Positions 14,124 to 15,398 of a stretch of DNA of 15,398 nt are shown one piece after another (position 1 is the first letter of the stretch; the number at the start of each line of letters is the position of its first letter). The position numbers and the translations under genes are program-made. The notes under the pieces are model-generated. The model made no database searches and was not told the origin of the DNA. It was given only the letters and a program-made list of their open reading frames with translations. Source of the DNA: JABDDM01 sp038240295 (GTDB lineage Bacteria > Bacteroidota > Ignavibacteria > Palsa-1295); assembly GCA_038240295.1 (NCBI GenBank), contig JBBSDW010000085.1, forward strand, positions 1 through 15,398, in the 5' to 3' direction.

Positions 14124-15398
14124 TTAATAGGGGGCGGCGGTTACGGCGACTGGCAATGCGTCAAAACTAACTGCCTCGCGGTAACGGCACGCATTCTTTA
14201 TTCCACAATAACTACAAACGCTTGGAGCAATATCATCCTCGGCGAGATGAAAGGAGCCAGCGAGAATGCCATCGACATATCGTTCGGCTCGTTCGATGGT
14301 GCGTTCGAGGAGTTCTTCGACTTCTTCAGCACTCAGGACTCCATGGCCCGATGGATGCTCATCGGCCACTTTATGCTTCATCAATTGCAGCTTGCCGAGC
14401 CGTTGCTCGGCTTCCTCCTTTATCACAACGCCCAATTTGCGCTTGCCGTCTTTCAAACTTTGATAGACCGATCCTATTCCGCGCAATGAAACTTCGCCTG
14501 CGTCAAGTCTTGCACGATTGACCAACTCTTCGGCTACCTTCAGATAGATCAAAAGCTGCAGGCTGGTGCCCCGCTCGATATCCTTGTACGATTTCGTATT
14601 CCCCGATTTATAATCGACAATGCTGAACGTCTCTGCATCCATGTCGATACGGTCGATCTTACCACGAAGTTTGATCTTGCCAAGTTGTACCGGCTTCTCA
14701 GTCGACAAGCGCAGTTCCTGATCTTTTGACGAACCGGTGTTACTACCAAAACTCACTTCGAACAACGCAGGACGGTGCGAGCCCTGCTGCAACATCTGCT
14801 CGGCGGCAAGTACGCGGTCCCATACGCTCGTGGGTCCTCGGCCGAGCATCCGCTCCGCATCGAGGCGATAAAACGGATGCGACTCCGCAGAAGATTTTAA
14901 ATGGGCTTTGGCCAGTGCGTCCGCTCGTGATTTGAAATCGAGAATACTTGGTTCATCGCGCAGATCCGTCACGTCAGGGCTGCGCGATTCCCTGCGCTCC
15001 GTAAAAATTTCGTAGAGGACTTTGTGCAACAAATTGCCTTGCTCCATTTTATTGAAGCCTTCCTCTTCTTCGTCGGGAGAATCGAATCGAAAAAGCCCCT
15101 CGGTCATAAATTTGAACGGGCAGTTCGCGTAGGATTCCAGTTGACTCACCGACCACGTACGACCGGCAAGTGCAGCAAGCGAGCGACGTTCCTGCTCTGA
15201 CAACTGAGCTAACTCTACGTGACCGGTGAAGTCGCTCTCGGAGCCGCTAATACGCTGCGCCTGCATTTGGGCGGCGTGAGCAAGATGTACAAAGTGAGTC
15301 TCCCCAGCATTCTCATGCTCAAGCTGTGCGACGTTCAATCGATCGAAATTTCCAGTTCGAGCGTACTCGCTACCGGCAAACTCATAGAGTCCGTTGAG
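14124..15398 (-). CDS. AddB/RecB-like PD-(D/E)XK nuclease with Fe-S cluster motif (partial, 5' end outside window)
   Basis: The C-terminal 424 residues of a longer protein. The frame stays open to the right edge of the window, and the preceding codons read ...YEFAGSEYARTGNFDR, so the TTG at 15336-15338 is not a true start. Counting from that TTG, a RecB-type nuclease domain covers ~62-390: SVSQLESYANCPFKF (Cys73), GNLLHKVLYEIF (His105), GKIDRID (Asp229), IVDYKSG (Asp242, Lys244), then Q261 in LQLLIYL. Cys375, Cys378 and Cys384 join Cys73 in the C..CxxCx5C pattern that holds a 4Fe-4S cluster in AddB. All nuclease motifs are present. AddB works with AddA to process double-strand breaks for RecA; a stand-alone PDDEXK helicase-nuclease relative is possible because the helicase-like part is not visible. 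Stop TAA is at 14124-14126. The gene is on the same strand as the kinase, 122 bp upstream of it. Confidence 0.85.
   Translation of the reverse strand, partial: LNGLYEFAGSEYARTGNFDRLNVAQLEHENAGETHFVHLAHAAQMQAQRISGSESDFTGHVELAQLSEQERRSLAALAGRTWSVSQLESYANCPFKFMTEGLFRFDSPDEEEEGFNKMEQGNLLHKVLYEIFTERRESRSPDVTDLRDEPSILDFKSRADALAKAHLKSSAESHPFYRLDAERMLGRGPTSVWDRVLAAEQMLQQGSHRPALFEVSFGSNTGSSKDQELRLSTEKPVQLGKIKLRGKIDRIDMDAETFSIVDYKSGNTKSYKDIERGTSLQLLIYLKVAEELVNRARLDAGEVSLRGIGSVYQSLKDGKRKLGVVIKEEAEQRLGKLQLMKHKVADEHPSGHGVLSAEEVEELLERTIERAERYVDGILAGSFHLAEDDIAPSVCSYCGIKNACRYREAVSFDALPVAVTAAPY

Noticed and set aside
1..15398. tRNA or rRNA genes
   Set aside because: I looked for tRNA cloverleaf landmarks (GGTTCGAATCC-like T arms, CCA ends) and rRNA core words in the intergenic stretches and saw none.

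Overview
The window looks like chromosome from a member of the Bacteroidota/Chlorobiota superphylum, possibly the Kapabacteria/Ignavibacteria side. The evidence is two secreted proteins with type IX secretion (T9SS) C-terminal sorting domains, a TonB-dependent receptor, start codons without Shine-Dalgarno sequences, and mid-range GC with very frequent GATC words. The lineage is inferred from gene content, not from a marker gene.

Layout from left to right. (1) 112-4462, minus strand: two related secreted proteins, each with a signal peptide, an N-terminal choice-of-anchor V-like domain carrying a Cys-x-Cys-His-Cys motif, and a C-terminal T9SS sorting domain. The larger one also has about seven ASH/choice-of-anchor-D-like beta-sandwich repeats. 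Between them (952-1372) lie two copies of a ~100 bp MITE/REP-like inverted-repeat element and a hairpin terminator. (2) 4702-6144, plus strand: an intact phage-type terminase large subunit with no other phage gene nearby. (3) 6135-10758, minus strand: a thiamine salvage operon headed by a clear TPP riboswitch, in the order outer-membrane TonB receptor, thiamine pyrophosphokinase, Na+/solute symporter family permease. (4) 10846-14001, minus strand: a soluble hybrid sensor histidine kinase with five PAS domains and a C-terminal receiver. (5) 14124 to the right edge, minus strand: the C-terminal part of an AddB/RecB-like PD-(D/E)XK nuclease with an iron-sulfur cluster motif.

The best-supported biological story is the thiamine unit. 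A TPP-sensing leader controls an outer-membrane receptor, an inner-membrane symporter candidate and the kinase that traps imported thiamine as TPP. The known Bacteroidetes arrangement has a PnuT (PnuC-like) permease where this one has an SSS-family symporter. The other points worth a second look are the isolated terminase, which matches its neighbours in GATC word use and overlaps the symporter gene tail to tail, the paired MITE-like elements, and a 16-bp tandem duplication across the stop codon of the histidine kinase.
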